A stretch of DNA of 64,000 nt from Comamonadaceae bacterium (GCA_947450695.1 CANFWV010000009.1:1-64000), one strand, 5' to 3'; shown: positions 35,923 to 46,225, counted from the first letter of the stretch. The notes: generated by a model from the sequence alone, not told the origin. Translations and numbers: made by a program.

Positions 35923-36342
35923 TTAGTTTCCTGACTTGTTCAATTGAGCGTCAACGCTCCAAGCACCCGCGCCCCAAGCGGCAATGCTCAGCAAGCCACC
36001 GACTGCAGCCATGTTCTTGAAAAAATTCATTTTTTGGGCCATCACCATGTCAGCTGGAATTCCCCAGTATTTGTGAAAGATGAAGGTGATGACGAATGTA
36101 AAGATGGCAATGCCTAACGCCGCCCAGCGAGTTTGAAAACCAATCAGCAACAAGATGCCGAGGCCCAGTTCAACGGCAATGGCGATGGCCGCAGCAACTT
36201 CAGGCAGCGGCACCCCCATAGCGGCGATGTAACCCGCAGTACCAACGAAGCCGCCAATTTTGGCAAAACCGGCAGGGATAAACAGCAAGGCGATCAGGAC
36301 GCGGCCGATGAAGGACAGCGGATTTTGCAGAGAAGTAAGCAT
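35923..36342 (-). CDS. DoxX family membrane protein
   Basis: 139-residue protein with four membrane helices and the DoxX start (FIGRVLIALLFIPAGFAKIGG), ELGLGILLLIGFQTRWAAL and a last helix. Family members associate with sulfur or redox enzymes in the inner membrane. The frame opens at 36378; the ATG at 36342 gives the usual start. Tightly joined to the WrbA-like gene; co-transcription is very likely. Confidence 0.88.
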   Translation of the reverse strand: MLTSLQNPLSFIGRVLIALLFIPAGFAKIGGFVGTAGYIAAMGVPLPEVAAAIAIAVELGLGILLLIGFQTRWAALGIAIFTFVITFIFHKYWGIPADMVMAQKMNFFKNMAAVGGLLSIAAWGAGAWSVDAQLNKSGN

Positions 36343-36403
36343 CAAACAATTTCTTTCAAAAATAAAAAATAACAACAAGAACAGAAACTAAAAATAAGAA
36401 CGA

Positions 36404-37105
36404 TCAAGCGCTCAAGTCAAACACCAGCACTTCGGCATCTTTGCCGCTCGTCAGGTGCAAGAAGCTCTCCGCTTCGAGCTTGGCAGCATCGCCGGTCTTG
36501 AGCAGTTGGCCATTGACTTGCAGTTCGCCGCGAATCAATTGCACATAGGTTTTACGCTTGAGGTCGAGCGCCAAGCGCGCTTCTTCACCACCATCGAAAA
36601 GCCCCGCGTACAAACGCGCATCGGCATGGATGGTGACAGAGCCTTCGGTACCGTCCGGAGAAGCCACCAAGCGCAACTTGCCGCGCTTATCGGCATCGGT
36701 AAAACTCTTTTGCTCGTAACCTGGGTCAATGCCGCTGACGTTAGGTTGAATCCAGATCTGCAAAAAATGCGTGACCGAATCTTCGGCGTGGTTGAACTCG
36801 CTGTGCATGATGCCGCGACCAGCACTCATCCGCTGCACATCGCCCGGCGGAATTGACGCGCCGTTACCAATGCTGTCTTTGTGACCAATAGCACCGCTCA
36901 TCACGTAACTGATGATTTCCATGTCGCGGTGACCATGAGTGCCAAAACCGGTGCCCGGTGCAATACGGTCTTCATTGATAACACGCAAATTGCCAAAACC
37001 CATGTGCGCGGGATCGTGATAGCCGGCAAAGGAAAACGAGTGATATGACTTGAGCCAGCCATGGTCGGCGTAGCCGCGTTCAGCAGAATGTCGCAAGGTC
37101 AACAT
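36404..37105 (-). CDS. pirin family protein (quercetinase-like bicupin)
   Basis: 233-residue bicupin. The metal-site cupin motif is PGTGFGTHGHRDMEIISYV with HSEFNHAED further on, as in YhhW/pirin quercetin dioxygenases; the second cupin lacks most ligands. The ATG at 37105 has AAAGGA seven bases ahead and is preferred to the frame opening at 37144. First gene of the pirin-DoxX-flavodoxin series and divergent from a GntR gene. Confidence 0.9.
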   Translation of the reverse strand: MLTLRHSAERGYADHGWLKSYHSFSFAGYHDPAHMGFGNLRVINEDRIAPGTGFGTHGHRDMEIISYVMSGAIGHKDSIGNGASIPPGDVQRMSAGRGIMHSEFNHAEDSVTHFLQIWIQPNVSGIDPGYEQKSFTDADKRGKLRLVASPDGTEGSVTIHADARLYAGLFDGGEEARLALDLKRKTYVQLIRGELQVNGQLLKTGDAAKLEAESFLHLTSGKDAEVLVFDLSA

Positions 37106-37236
37106 GGCAAATCCTTTCAATTCAAAAAAAACAGCAAAACTCAATCGATCTCAAATATCGAGTCGCTAACCTGATTACAAGCCCCAAACTGTAGCTTGTT
37201 GAGTCCACTAAACAGTTGAACGTTTTTGGCGTCAAA

Positions 37237-37253
37237 ATTCAAAATTTTTGAAT
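37237..37253. promoter_or_regulatory. 17-bp palindrome in the pirin/GntR divergent region
   Basis: ATTCAAAA (37237-37244), central T, TTTTGAAT (37246-37253): eight perfect pairs. It lies about 100 bases ahead of the GntR start in an AT-rich 250-base spacer and could be an operator or promoter element. AT-rich runs form such palindromes readily, so confidence is limited. Confidence 0.4.
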
Positions 37254-37327
37254 AATTACAACCAGCTAATGACCCTTACAAAAAACGTCAAATACTTTCC
37301 AAGCAGTGAGATAAACTTTAAAAATTA

Positions 37328-37338
37328 ATCGATAAATT
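37328..37338. promoter_or_regulatory. candidate GntR operator half shared with the 47.2 kb promoter
   Basis: ATCGATAAATT lies 18 bases ahead of the GntR start, within TTAATCGATAAATTAA. The same 11 bases occur at 47269-47279, upstream of the Bug-FAH operon. Confidence 0.4.
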
Positions 37339-37355
37339 AACAAGAAACTGACCTT

Positions 37356-38069
37356 ATGGCGCGCAAGCCCCCGCTCCCTTCCGCGACTGACAGCAGCGTC
37401 GGCACCACCCGTGCGAGCGCCGTCTATGAGCGGTTGCGTGCTGACATCACCCACGGGGTTCTGGCGCCGGGTAGCAAATTGCGTGTCGAGGCGATGTGCA
37501 AGCGCTACGACGTGGGCGCCAGCCCGCTGCGGGAAGCGCTCAGCCGCCTATCGTCTGAAGGTTTGGTGGACCGTACCGACCAACGCGGCTTCAACGTAAC
37601 CGCCCTGAAGTGGGACGAGTTACCCATCCTCACGACCAGCCGAGCCCAGATCGAAAGCTTGGCCCTGCGCGAATCCATCAACGCACGCGACACGGAATGG
37701 GAGCATGAACTGGTACTGCTGGTGCACCAACTTTCGCGCACGCCGAGGTCGCTGGCGCAAGACAAGTACATCCCAAACCCGGAATGGGAAGCCTTGCACC
37801 GCGAGTTTCACAAGGTGTTGTTGGCGCGCTGCCCGTCACGCTGGATGCGCGGTTTTTGTGACAGTTTGGCAGATGAAGCCTACCGCTTCAGGCAAGTAGC
37901 GGCTGGCCAAAATTTCAGTTCACGCAACGAGCACGTGGAGCACGTGAGTATTTTTGAAGCGGCAATTGCAGGCCAGGCTGACGAGGCAATCAAGCTGCTG
38001 GTGAAGCATTACACGCGCACCGCCACGCTGGTCGCCAGCCAAGCCAAAGAAGGTGGACACACTGACTAG
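37356..38069 (+). CDS. GntR-family (FCD) transcriptional regulator
   Basis: 237 residues. The N-terminal winged helix (GSKLRVEAMCKRYDVGASPLREAL, about residues 36-59) is followed by an FCD domain with ligand-pocket His/Asp type positions (EWEALHREFHKVLLARCPS, FEAAIAGQADEAIKLLVKHY). It converges on the betT gene, whose stop is 17 bases away, and is divergent from pirin. Two AT-rich palindromes precede it. Its target is uncertain: the bet locus by closeness, or the Bug-FAH operon at 44.5-47.2 kb by a shared 11-base motif. Confidence 0.9.
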   Translation: MARKPPLPSATDSSVGTTRASAVYERLRADITHGVLAPGSKLRVEAMCKRYDVGASPLREALSRLSSEGLVDRTDQRGFNVTALKWDELPILTTSRAQIESLALRESINARDTEWEHELVLLVHQLSRTPRSLAQDKYIPNPEWEALHREFHKVLLARCPSRWMRGFCDSLADEAYRFRQVAAGQNFSSRNEHVEHVSIFEAAIAGQADEAIKLLVKHYTRTATLVASQAKEGGHTD

Positions 38070-38085
38070 CATTGGCTCGATGGCA

Positions 38086-40143
38086 TCAGTTCTGTGCCGG
38101 CGCATCCGAAACTACACCACCTGCACCTTCTCGCTGAGTATGCAGAAAGAACATGTGCCGCTCGTACTGGTCAAGAACATCTGCAATAACTTGCTCCTTG
38201 GTGTACCCAGCCAGGTCGTAACCTTGACCACCGTCGACAAGATGGACCTCGACCCGATAGTAGTGTGCATTGGCGCGGGTGGCTCGGATTGAAAAAGCGG
38301 GCATGACGCATTTCAGTGGCCTGATCTCGTAGAAGAAATTCTGCTCGCCGCCCAGATCAACACTCAAAGCCAAGTGTTCGTCCTCGCCGAGGTCCTCCTT
38401 GATCTCCACGTCGAAGCCTTTACCAGTGAGAACCGCACTTATCTCTTGCAACGCCGGCTTGCCTATTTCTTGCAGAAAGCGCGAGACTTGCTGGTGACTT
38501 GGAAAACTGACCGCCCGCGCTATGCGTTGATGCCAGCTACCGGCAACTGCTTCGCTCGGTGCCATGCGGCCTGACAGCATGCCCGACAAGCTGCCGCGAT
38601 AACTGTCTTCCTTTAGTCCTTCGACTTTCAGGGCTTTCATCAGCCCCAGCATCATCAAGATCAACACGAATGCAAACGGCAAGCCCATGATCACCACGGT
38701 CCCTTGCAGGACGGACAAGCCGCCCGCCATCAGCAACGCCACGGTCAGCACGCCGATGATGGCCGCCCACAGAATACGCATCCAAGGCGGTGCATCGCTG
38801 GCCGGATCGCGCAGCACCGAGGTCATGTTTGACAACACCAGCGCACCGGAGTCAGCCGATGTGACAAAAAAGACGACGCCCAGAATCGTGGTCACCATCG
38901 TGGTCAAACCAACCCACGGCAAGCTTTCCAAGAACAAATAGATCGATGACCCCGGATTGGCCATCGCTTGCTGTCCGAAATCAACCACGCCAGTGTTGTT
39001 CATCACCATGTCGATGGCACTGTTACCCATGATCGACATCCAAGCCATCATGAAGATCAAAGGCAAAAGCAAGGTTCCGGCGACGAACTGCCGGATCGTG
39101 CGTCCGCGTGAGATGCGAGCCAGAAACAGGCCGACAAAAGGGCCCCATGCAACCCACCAAGCCCAGAAGAAGATGGTCCACCCATTGAGCCACTCGGTGG
39201 GCTGATCGAATGCGTAGGTATTGAGCGACAAGGAAACGAAGTTAGACAGGTAATCGCCGACGTTCATCACCAGCGCATTGAGCAGAAAGATGGTCTTGCC
39301 GGCAAACAACACGAACAGCATCAGTAGCATGGCCAGCAACATGTTGAATTCGGACAGGCGGCGGATCCCCTTTTCGACACCGGTCACGGCCGAAATTGCG
39401 GAAAAAAATACGATCAGAATCGCCAGGATGACTTGCGTCGACGTCGTCTCAGGGATGCCGAACATGTGCATCAGTCCGTAATTGAGCTGGATGATGCCAA
39501 TGCCTAGACTGGTGGCGACCCCGAAGACCGTTCCAAGCACGGCGGCGATGTCGACCGCATCACCAAGCGCGCCATTGATACGCTTGCCAAACAGCGGGTA
39601 CAACGACGATCGGATGGCCAGTGGCATCCCATGCCGGTAGCTAAAAAATGCCAGTGACATGCCCACCAGCGTGTAAACACCCCAGCCCGACAAGCCCCAA
39701 TGCAGATAGGTCAACTCCATCGCATGGCGTGCAGCCGCGATGGTATTGCCCTCGCCCACCGGTGGCGCCAAAAATTGGGTGACTGGTTCAGCGATGCAGA
39801 AGAACAACAAATCGATGCCGATGCCGGCTGAAAACAACATGGCAGCCCAAGTCAGCATGTTGAAGTCGGGCGTCGAATGCGCGGGCCCTAGCTTCAGGTT
39901 GCCATAGCGCGAAAAAGCGATGTAAACGACAAACACCAAGTACGCCGTGACGGCGACAAAGTAGAACCAGCCGAAGGTATTGGCAATCCACCCTAGGATG
40001 GCGTTGATCACTTCGGTTGCCGGCGCCGTGAAAAACATCGTCCAAACCGCGAACACGATGATGCCAAGGGCTGAACCGTAGAACACGGTGGGGTTGATGC
40101 GATCCCGTGCGGGCTCAATGTGGATGTCTTCTTGATTTGCCAT
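38086..40143 (-). CDS. betT: BCCT-family choline/betaine transporter
   Basis: 685-residue inner-membrane secondary transporter with about twelve helices. The BCCT signature FFWAWWVAWGPFVGLFLARISRGRT and the following SADSGALVLSNM segment are clear. A hydrophilic cytoplasmic C-terminal tail of about 150 residues resembles BetT, where it senses osmotic stress. It is the last gene of the leftward torF-betB-betA-betT group, 58 bases after betA, so choline import is the likely role; glycine betaine is the alternative. Confidence 0.9.
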   Translation of the reverse strand: MANQEDIHIEPARDRINPTVFYGSALGIIVFAVWTMFFTAPATEVINAILGWIANTFGWFYFVAVTAYLVFVVYIAFSRYGNLKLGPAHSTPDFNMLTWAAMLFSAGIGIDLLFFCIAEPVTQFLAPPVGEGNTIAAARHAMELTYLHWGLSGWGVYTLVGMSLAFFSYRHGMPLAIRSSLYPLFGKRINGALGDAVDIAAVLGTVFGVATSLGIGIIQLNYGLMHMFGIPETTSTQVILAILIVFFSAISAVTGVEKGIRRLSEFNMLLAMLLMLFVLFAGKTIFLLNALVMNVGDYLSNFVSLSLNTYAFDQPTEWLNGWTIFFWAWWVAWGPFVGLFLARISRGRTIRQFVAGTLLLPLIFMMAWMSIMGNSAIDMVMNNTGVVDFGQQAMANPGSSIYLFLESLPWVGLTTMVTTILGVVFFVTSADSGALVLSNMTSVLRDPASDAPPWMRILWAAIIGVLTVALLMAGGLSVLQGTVVIMGLPFAFVLILMMLGLMKALKVEGLKEDSYRGSLSGMLSGRMAPSEAVAGSWHQRIARAVSFPSHQQVSRFLQEIGKPALQEISAVLTGKGFDVEIKEDLGEDEHLALSVDLGGEQNFFYEIRPLKCVMPAFSIRATRANAHYYRVEVHLVDGGQGYDLAGYTKEQVIADVLDQYERHMFFLHTQREGAGGVVSDAPAQN

Positions 40144-40201
40144 CTTTTTTTCTTTCTGATTGATTCAATGAGATGCGTCAGTGCTAGACACCTCCCCTCA
40201 A

Positions 40202-41872
40202 TTAGTGCCTTGCTGGTGCGCCATTGGCCGTGAAATACGGGACATCAATGCGTCTCAGCGGCGTGCGACCACGGATCACATCGGCCAGTTTTTCAGCCAT
40301 CATGATGGTGGGCGCATTCAGGTTGCCGGTGACGATTTCGGGCATGATCGACGCGTCGACGATGCGCAAGCCTTCGATGCCGTGAACTTTGCCCTGAGCG
40401 TCAACGACCGCCATCGCGTCGTAGCCCATCGCATTCGAACCGGCCGGGTGATACGCGGTTTCGGCATGCTGGCGCACGAACTCGTCAAGCTCCGCATCGC
40501 TGTTCATCGCGACGCCGGGCGTGATTTCGCGCCCCTTGAATGGCACCAAAGCCTGCTGGCCAAGAATGTCGCGCGTGATGCGAATGCCGGCACGAAATTC
40601 GACCCAGTCTTGTTCCTGCGACATGTAATTGAACAAGATGCTGGGATGCTGGTGCGGATCTTTCGAACGCGCATGAACCCGGCCGCGGCTGGTCGAACGC
40701 ATCGATCCCATGTGCGCCTGAAAGCCGTGCACCTTGATCGGATTGCTGCCGTTGTAGTTGATCGCAATCGGCAAGAAGTGGTACTGAATGTTCGGCCAAG
40801 CGACCGTGTCATTGCTGCGAATGAAGCCACCCGCTTCGAACTGGTTGCTAGCGCCAATACCCGAGCCCTTAAACAACCACTCGGCACCGATCAGAGGTTG
40901 GTTGTACAGCTTCAGCGCATTCACCAATGACACCGGCTGCAGGCATTCGTATTGCAAATAGACTTCCAGATGGTCTTGCAAGTTCGCGCCCACGCCGGGC
41001 AGATCAAGCACCAGCGCGACATCGAGTTCGCGCAGCAAGGCTGCCGGTCCAACCCCCGAGCGTTGCAATATCTGCGGTGAAGCGATTGCCCCCGAGCACA
41101 GCAAGACTTCCTTGTTGGCATGCGCCGTGCGCGACTGTTCATGCACCAGATAAGCGACGCCGATCGCGCGCTTGCCAGAGAACAAAATCCGATCCGTCAG
41201 CGCATGGGTCACGATGGTCAGGTTGGGACGCTCGCGCGCTTGGTCTAAATAACCGCGCGCGGTGCTGGATCGCCGCCCTTGCTTTGTGGTGGTCCGGTCC
41301 ATCGGACCAAAGCCTTCCTGCTGAAAGCCGTTCAAGTCTTCGGTGCGCGGGTAACCGGCCTCCACACCGGCATCGACCATGGCTTGGAACAGCGGGTTAT
41401 TACCCGCCTTAGGCGTCGTCACGCTGAGCGGACCGGTGGCGCCGTGATAGTCGTTGCCGCCAATGTCGCGCGACTCCGCTTTCTTGAAGTACGGCAAGCA
41501 ATCGAGGTAAGACCAGCTTTCGAGCCCCTTACGCGCAGCCCAGCCGTCGTAATCAAGCGCATTGCCGCGGATATAGCACATGCCGTTGATCAGGGATGAT
41601 CCGCCCAGTCCCTTGCCCCGCCCGCACTCCATCTTGCGCCCGTTCATGTGCGGCTCGGGCTCGGTTTCATAAGCCCAGTTGTAGCGCTTGCCTTGCAGCG
41701 GAAATGCCAGTGCGGCCGGCATCTGGGTTCGAAAATCGAACCGGTAATCAGGGCCCCCTGCTTCCAGCAGCAACACGCTGACACCGGCGTCTTCTGTCAG
41801 GCGTGTAGCCAATACGTTGCCCGCCGAACCGGCGCCGATGATGATGTAATCGTATTTTTTTTGATCCGACAT
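40202..41872 (-). CDS. betA: choline dehydrogenase
   Basis: 556-residue GMC flavoprotein, the same length as the E. coli enzyme, oxidising choline to betaine aldehyde at the membrane. The FAD motif [17 protein letters not shown] starts near residue 10; the GMC signatures [17 protein letters not shown] and [15 protein letters not shown] follow; the catalytic His is in [12 protein letters not shown]. It lies 27 bases downstream of betB. Fully consistent with BetA from both motif and neighbourhood. Confidence 0.94.
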   Translation of the reverse strand: MSDQKKYDYIIIGAGSAGNVLATRLTEDAGVSVLLLEAGGPDYRFDFRTQMPAALAFPLQGKRYNWAYETEPEPHMNGRKMECGRGKGLGGSSLINGMCYIRGNALDYDGWAARKGLESWSYLDCLPYFKKAESRDIGGNDYHGATGPLSVTTPKAGNNPLFQAMVDAGVEAGYPRTEDLNGFQQEGFGPMDRTTTKQGRRSSTARGYLDQARERPNLTIVTHALTDRILFSGKRAIGVAYLVHEQSRTAHANKEVLLCSGAIASPQILQRSGVGPAALLRELDVALVLDLPGVGANLQDHLEVYLQYECLQPVSLVNALKLYNQPLIGAEWLFKGSGIGASNQFEAGGFIRSNDTVAWPNIQYHFLPIAINYNGSNPIKVHGFQAHMGSMRSTSRGRVHARSKDPHQHPSILFNYMSQEQDWVEFRAGIRITRDILGQQALVPFKGREITPGVAMNSDAELDEFVRQHAETAYHPAGSNAMGYDAMAVVDAQGKVHGIEGLRIVDASIMPEIVTGNLNAPTIMMAEKLADVIRGRTPLRRIDVPYFTANGAPARH

Positions 41873-41899
41873 TCTGTTCTATCTGGTAGTTAGATCGGC

Positions 41900-43372
41900 T
41901 CAGAACACCGAGGTGTAGCCGCCCAGTTCGATCTGTATCGACTTGATCCGCGTGTATTGCTGCAGCGTGACCTGCCCGTTTTCGCGCCCGACGCCCGATT
42001 GCTTGTAGCCGCCCACAGGCATTTCAGCGGCCGACTCGCCCCAGGTATTGATCCAGCAAATGCCGGCTTGCAATTGATGGATAACGCGGTGCGCGCGCGT
42101 CAGGTCCTGCGTCATCAAGCCCGCAGCCAGACCGAAATCGGTATCGTTGGCACGTCGGATGACGTCCTCTTCATCGTCGAAAGCCAAGATGCTCATCACC
42201 GGCCCGAAGATTTCTTCCTGCACGATCTTCATGTCGTCGCGGCAATCGGTGAACACCGTCGGCTGCACGTAGGCGCCGCTGGCAAACGCCCCCTCTTGCA
42301 TGCGTTCGCCGCCGATCAACAGCCTCGCGCCTTCGGCCTTGCCCGAGGCGATGTAGTCGAGCACTTTTTCCATGTGCGCAAAGCCGACCAACGGGCCGAA
42401 ATTGGTGCTCATCTGCAGCGGGTCACCGATTCGGATGCGCTGCACGCGTTTCAAAATAGCTTGTTCAAAAGCGGACTTGATCGACGCATGGACAAACACG
42501 CGCGTACCGTTGGTACAAACTTGGCCCGCACTGTAAAAGTTGGCCATCATCGCCACATCGGCGGCGCGATCGAGATCGGCGTCGGCGAAAACGATCAAGG
42601 GCGACTTGCCGCCCAGCTCCATCGTCACATCTTTCAGCGTCGACCCGGATGCGCTGGCCATCACTTTCTTGCCAGTCGCCACGCCGCCGGTGAACGATAT
42701 TTTGGCGATGCCGGGATGCTCTGTCAGCCAGGTGCCGACCGTTTTTCCGTCACCGGTCACCACATTGAAGACGCCATCCGGCAAACCCGCTTCGGTGTAG
42801 ATTTCGGCCAGCCTGAGCGTGGAGAGCGGCGTCATTTCGCTGGGCTTGAAAAGCATCGCATTGCCAGCAGCAAGCGCCGGCGCCGACTTCCATAACGCGA
42901 TCTGTATTGGGTAATTCCACGCAGCGATCCCGGCCACGACGCCCAGCGGCTCGCGCCGTGTGTAAACAAACGAGCTGTCGCGCAGCGGAATTTGGGTGCC
43001 CTCAATCGCAGGCGCTAGGCCAGCGTAATACTCCAGCACGTCGGCGCCAGTGGCGATATCGACCGCACGGGTCTCGGACAAGGGCTTGCCGGTATCGAGC
43101 GTTTCTATCTCGGCCAATTCATCGTTACGCTCGCGCAAGATATCGACCGCACGGCGCAGCACACGTGAACGCTGCATGCCCGTCAGTGCAGCCCAGATGC
43201 GCTGACCTGTGGTGGCACTGGCCACAGCGTCTTCGACATCTTGTTTGGATGCGCACTGCACCTGAGCCAGCACTCCGCCATTGGTTGGATTGATGGTGTC
43301 GAAGGTCGCACCGCTGCGCGCGTCAACGCGGCGGCCATGGATGTAGAGCTGTTGTTGCTTGAATACGGGCAT
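41900..43372 (-). CDS. betB: betaine aldehyde dehydrogenase
   Basis: 490 residues, the typical BetB length, converting betaine aldehyde to glycine betaine with NAD(P)+. The catalytic Cys286 in [11 protein letters not shown] and Glu252 in MELGGKSP are at the usual positions, with [12 protein letters not shown] for the cofactor. An open frame extends upstream to 43540 inside torF, but [13 protein letters not shown] at 43372 aligns with the family start. It is 35 bases after torF and 27 before betA. Confidence 0.95.
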   Translation of the reverse strand: MPVFKQQQLYIHGRRVDARSGATFDTINPTNGGVLAQVQCASKQDVEDAVASATTGQRIWAALTGMQRSRVLRRAVDILRERNDELAEIETLDTGKPLSETRAVDIATGADVLEYYAGLAPAIEGTQIPLRDSSFVYTRREPLGVVAGIAAWNYPIQIALWKSAPALAAGNAMLFKPSEMTPLSTLRLAEIYTEAGLPDGVFNVVTGDGKTVGTWLTEHPGIAKISFTGGVATGKKVMASASGSTLKDVTMELGGKSPLIVFADADLDRAADVAMMANFYSAGQVCTNGTRVFVHASIKSAFEQAILKRVQRIRIGDPLQMSTNFGPLVGFAHMEKVLDYIASGKAEGARLLIGGERMQEGAFASGAYVQPTVFTDCRDDMKIVQEEIFGPVMSILAFDDEEDVIRRANDTDFGLAAGLMTQDLTRAHRVIHQLQAGICWINTWGESAAEMPVGGYKQSGVGRENGQVTLQQYTRIKSIQIELGGYTSVF

Positions 43373-43407
43373 AGGGTGCTTTTGCAACGTCGGGGATGTC
43401 CTCCTGA

Positions 43408-44226
43408 TCAAAATGTCTTGGAAAGCGACATCAGGAAGGTGCCTGCGGTTGGGTTCGAGTAATGGAGTCCATCGACTGTGAAACGGTCGTAAACCTGGGT
43501 GGCGCCGGTGGCATGGGTGTAGGCACCGGCAAGTGTCCATCCGCCCTGGAAAGCTTTGCTGACGCCGACCTTCGCATCTTTCCAGTCGTAGATGCCATTG
43601 TTTGCAGCGCCATTGCTGGCAACCCGGCCAATGCCATAGTGCAAGTTAAGTGCATAGCCGGAGCCAAGGTCGATGTTCGATCCCAAGTCCAAATAACCGG
43701 TGCCGCGCGCGTCGGTGATGCCGAAGTAGTCGCGCGTGTAAACATAGTTGTACTTGGCATACAGAGCCTCGTACATCAAGCCCAGCACCAATTCACCGTA
43801 ATCGTATTTTGTGGCCGAGCTGTTAATGACTGCGCCCGGATACTTGTAATAAAACACTGTGCCGCTGTAACCGACAGGACCCGCCGTGCCCGCATAACCA
43901 CTGTACAAATCCCATTCGACCGTGCCATTTTCAATATAGTGATTGCTGACGTTGGACATCCAGGTGCCAACGAAAAATCCATTGGGGTGGGCGTAATCGA
44001 AGCCGCCTTGTACGGTCGGTTCACCCCAAGTCTGGCGAAATCCGCGCGACACATACTGGGATGCCAGAGTGACATTGGCCGTGACATGGTCGCCAAAAGG
44101 ACTGTTGGCCTTGTCTGCGACTGTCTCTGCATGGGCGCCTTGCAGCAACAAAAACAGAAAAGGGAAAACGGCAAGGCGCGCGGCCAGGGTCGATAAGGTC
44201 GATTTCAAGGTGACTCCATCCATCAT
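43408..44226 (-). CDS. TorF-family putative outer-membrane porin
   Basis: 272-residue beta-barrel-like protein (TIGR02001 family). A signal peptide ending HAETV is followed by [20 protein letters not shown], the family's opening, and alternating strands up to the terminal LSLSKTF, with the C-terminal Phe expected of outer-membrane proteins. It leads the bet transcript, so it may let choline or betaine cross the outer membrane; that role is inference. ATG codons at 44226 and 44223 and a TTG at 44229 compete for the start; GGGGAG lies 9-12 bases upstream. Confidence 0.85.
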   Translation of the reverse strand: MMDGVTLKSTLSTLAARLAVFPFLFLLLQGAHAETVADKANSPFGDHVTANVTLASQYVSRGFRQTWGEPTVQGGFDYAHPNGFFVGTWMSNVSNHYIENGTVEWDLYSGYAGTAGPVGYSGTVFYYKYPGAVINSSATKYDYGELVLGLMYEALYAKYNYVYTRDYFGITDARGTGYLDLGSNIDLGSGYALNLHYGIGRVASNGAANNGIYDWKDAKVGVSKAFQGGWTLAGAYTHATGATQVYDRFTVDGLHYSNPTAGTFLMSLSKTF

Positions 44227-44259
44227 CAATGCGTAAAACTCCCCTTGGGAGTTGGTCGA

Positions 44260-44333
44260 AATTAGTTAAAAAGCTGAACTCACAAGTGCCGCATAAAAGC
44301 GCACAAGTGTTTGTCAGCTGAAATTAACTAATT
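44260..44333. promoter_or_regulatory. paired repeats in the torF-bet control region
   Basis: AATTAGTTAA (44260-44269) and TTAACTAATT (44324-44333) are perfect inverted copies 54 bases apart. Between them AGCTGAA occurs twice (44272-44278, 44316-44322) and CACAAGTG twice (44281-44288, 44302-44309). This looks like a multi-site operator, possibly with looping. The protein is unknown. Confidence 0.5.
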
Positions 44334-44489
44334 CCATTTGGTTACACATTAAAACGAAGGATGTCGAATTCATTGCATTGCAAGTACTAAAACCATACAT
44401 GGTCGTCAACATTGCATCAAAAGCTATTCATCAGTGAGCCAAGGATGGTATTGCACCGCCAAACCTTGGCTCATTGGATTGCCGTTCCG

Positions 44490-45275
44490 TCAGACGATCT
44501 TGATGCTCAGATTCGGCAGACCATCAATGTGGCAATCGATGACATCGCCGCGCACCACCGGCCCGACGTTCTCTGGCGTGCCCGAATAAATGATGTCACC
44601 GGGCATCAACTCAAACGCCTCAGAGAGCTTGCTGATTTGTTCTGCCACGCTCCAGAGCATTTGATTCAAGTTGGCATTTTGCTTGGTCTGGCCATTCACC
44701 TTCAGCCAGATGTTGCCTTGGGTGAAAGGTCCGGTCTGGGTCGCCAAGTGCAGCGGGCCAATCGGGGCCGAGTGGTCAAAACTCTTGCCAATTTCCCAGG
44801 GTTTTTTCTCGTCGCCCAAAGCGCGCTGCAAATCACGACGCGTCATGTCCAGACCCAGTGCGTAGGCATAAACATGCTCCAGCGCACGCGCCATCGGGAT
44901 GTTGCGCCCGCCCTTGTTCAGGGCCGCCACGAGTTCAACTTCGTAGTGGTAGTTCTTGGTCAACGGCGGATAGGGATGGTCGGCCACGGTACCGGGCGCG
45001 ACGTTTTGAATCGCGTCGGTCGGCTTTTGAAAAAAGAACGGCGGCTCACGTGTCGGGTCAGAGCCCATCTCACGAGCATGCGCCGCGTAGTTGCGGCCAA
45101 TGCAGTAAATGCGGCGTACCGGAAACATCATGTCGCTGCCGACGATGGGCACATAAGTGGCGGGCACATCAAACGGTGTTTTGTGCTGCTGTATGGCCTG
45201 GCCTGGCAAGGCACAGCCAGCCAGTGCGCCCAATCCCAAGGTGGTCGCAGTTTGAAATAGTTGTCTACGTTGCAT
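44490..45275 (-). CDS. fumarylacetoacetate hydrolase family protein with an export/lipoprotein signal
   Basis: 261 residues. The FAH fold is clear: RIYCIGRNYAAHAREMG, the acidic metal ligands in YHYEVELVAAL, LGLDMTRRDLQ, and SGTPENVGPVVRGD. Unusually the N-terminus is MQRRQLFQTATTLGLGALAGC, a twin-arginine-like stretch ending in a lipobox with Cys21, so the protein looks exported and lipid-anchored whereas the family is cytosolic. GGAGA precedes the ATG. An (AAAG)8 repeat lies 38 bases upstream. Likely relatives hydrolyse fumarylpyruvate or acylpyruvates; the substrate here is unknown. Confidence 0.88.
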   Translation of the reverse strand: MQRRQLFQTATTLGLGALAGCALPGQAIQQHKTPFDVPATYVPIVGSDMMFPVRRIYCIGRNYAAHAREMGSDPTREPPFFFQKPTDAIQNVAPGTVADHPYPPLTKNYHYEVELVAALNKGGRNIPMARALEHVYAYALGLDMTRRDLQRALGDEKKPWEIGKSFDHSAPIGPLHLATQTGPFTQGNIWLKVNGQTKQNANLNQMLWSVAEQISKLSEAFELMPGDIIYSGTPENVGPVVRGDVIDCHIDGLPNLSIKIV

Positions 45276-45312
45276 CCAAGTCTCCCGGTTTTAAGTCGTT
45301 ATTAAGTTAAAT

Positions 45313-45346
<34 letters not shown>

Positions 45347-45361
45347 TTTTGAGCCTGTTCG

Positions 45362-46225
45362 TCACGCAGTAACTGGATTCGACAAAATACCAACACCCTC
45401 AATGTCAATCTCGATGGTGTCGCCGGCTTTCATCCACACCGGCGGCGTGCGTGCGTAGCCAACGCCACCGGGCGTACCCATCACCAGCAAGTCACCGGGC
45501 TCGAGCGTCATGGCTTCAGAAAGGAGCGAAATCGTGCGCGCCACACCAAACACCATGTCGGTGGTGTTGGCGTTCTGCATCACCTGACCGTTCAGACGAG
45601 ACTGGATGCGCAAACCGGTACAACCGGGCGGCAGTTCATCGGGCGTGACCAAACTCGGGCCAAAGCCGCCAGTGGCATCGAAATTTTTGCCGATCGTCCA
45701 TTGGGTGGTGCGGCGCTGGTAGTCACGCAGGCTGGCGTCATTGAAACAGGCGTAACCAAACACCGATTTCAACGCTTCCGCCTCTGAGACAAATCGCGTG
45801 CGCTGGCCAATCACCACGGCCAACTCGGCCTCGAAGTCGAGCTTGTCCGAAATAGCCGGCACCTGCAAGGGCGCACCGTGGGCCAGCAGCGAGGTCTCAC
45901 AGCGCAAAAAGAAAGCCGGGTAATCAGCGATAGCGTTGCCGCCCTCTTTGGCGTGGTCGTAATAGTTCACGCCGAGGCAAACGATCTTGCCGGGTTGCGG
46001 CACGCAGGGCGCTAGCGTGACCGAGTCCAACCGGGTTGGCGTGGCGGCCACTGCACGAGTCTTGACGTCAGCCAACAAGTTGGGCTGAGTCGCCGACAAG
46101 GCGATGAAGTCGCGCAAGGTTGTTGGTAGCTGACTGCCCAGTTGGCGACTGTCCACGACGCCCTCAGCGCCAACTAAAACGCCCCAGCCTGGGGTTACAC
46201 CGGCGCGGTAACTAACAAAACGCAT
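45362..46225 (-). CDS. fumarylacetoacetate hydrolase family protein
   Basis: 287-residue cytosolic FAH-fold enzyme: KIVCLGVNYYDHAKEGG, acidic metal ligands in LDFEAELAVVIGQ, FNDASLRDYQRRTTQW, GDLLVMGTPGGVGYART. Relatives include ureidoglycolate lyase, 2,4-didehydro-3-deoxy-L-rhamnonate hydrolase and fumarylpyruvate hydrolase. It lies 30 bases after a Bug receptor and 86 bases ahead of a second FAH gene, so both probably act on the imported acid's keto derivative; the substrate is not certain. Confidence 0.9.
   Translation of the reverse strand: MRFVSYRAGVTPGWGVLVGAEGVVDSRQLGSQLPTTLRDFIALSATQPNLLADVKTRAVAATPTRLDSVTLAPCVPQPGKIVCLGVNYYDHAKEGGNAIADYPAFFLRCETSLLAHGAPLQVPAISDKLDFEAELAVVIGQRTRFVSEAEALKSVFGYACFNDASLRDYQRRTTQWTIGKNFDATGGFGPSLVTPDELPPGCTGLRIQSRLNGQVMQNANTTDMVFGVARTISLLSEAMTLEPGDLLVMGTPGGVGYARTPPVWMKAGDTIEIDIEGVGILSNPVTA

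Noticed and set aside
41957-42895. 312-residue reading frame opposite betB
   Set aside because: Antisense shadow of an unmistakable aldehyde dehydrogenase.
43373-43540. N-terminal extension of betB into torF
   Set aside because: The extra residues are unlike any aldehyde dehydrogenase; the ATG at 43372 gives the exact BetB length.
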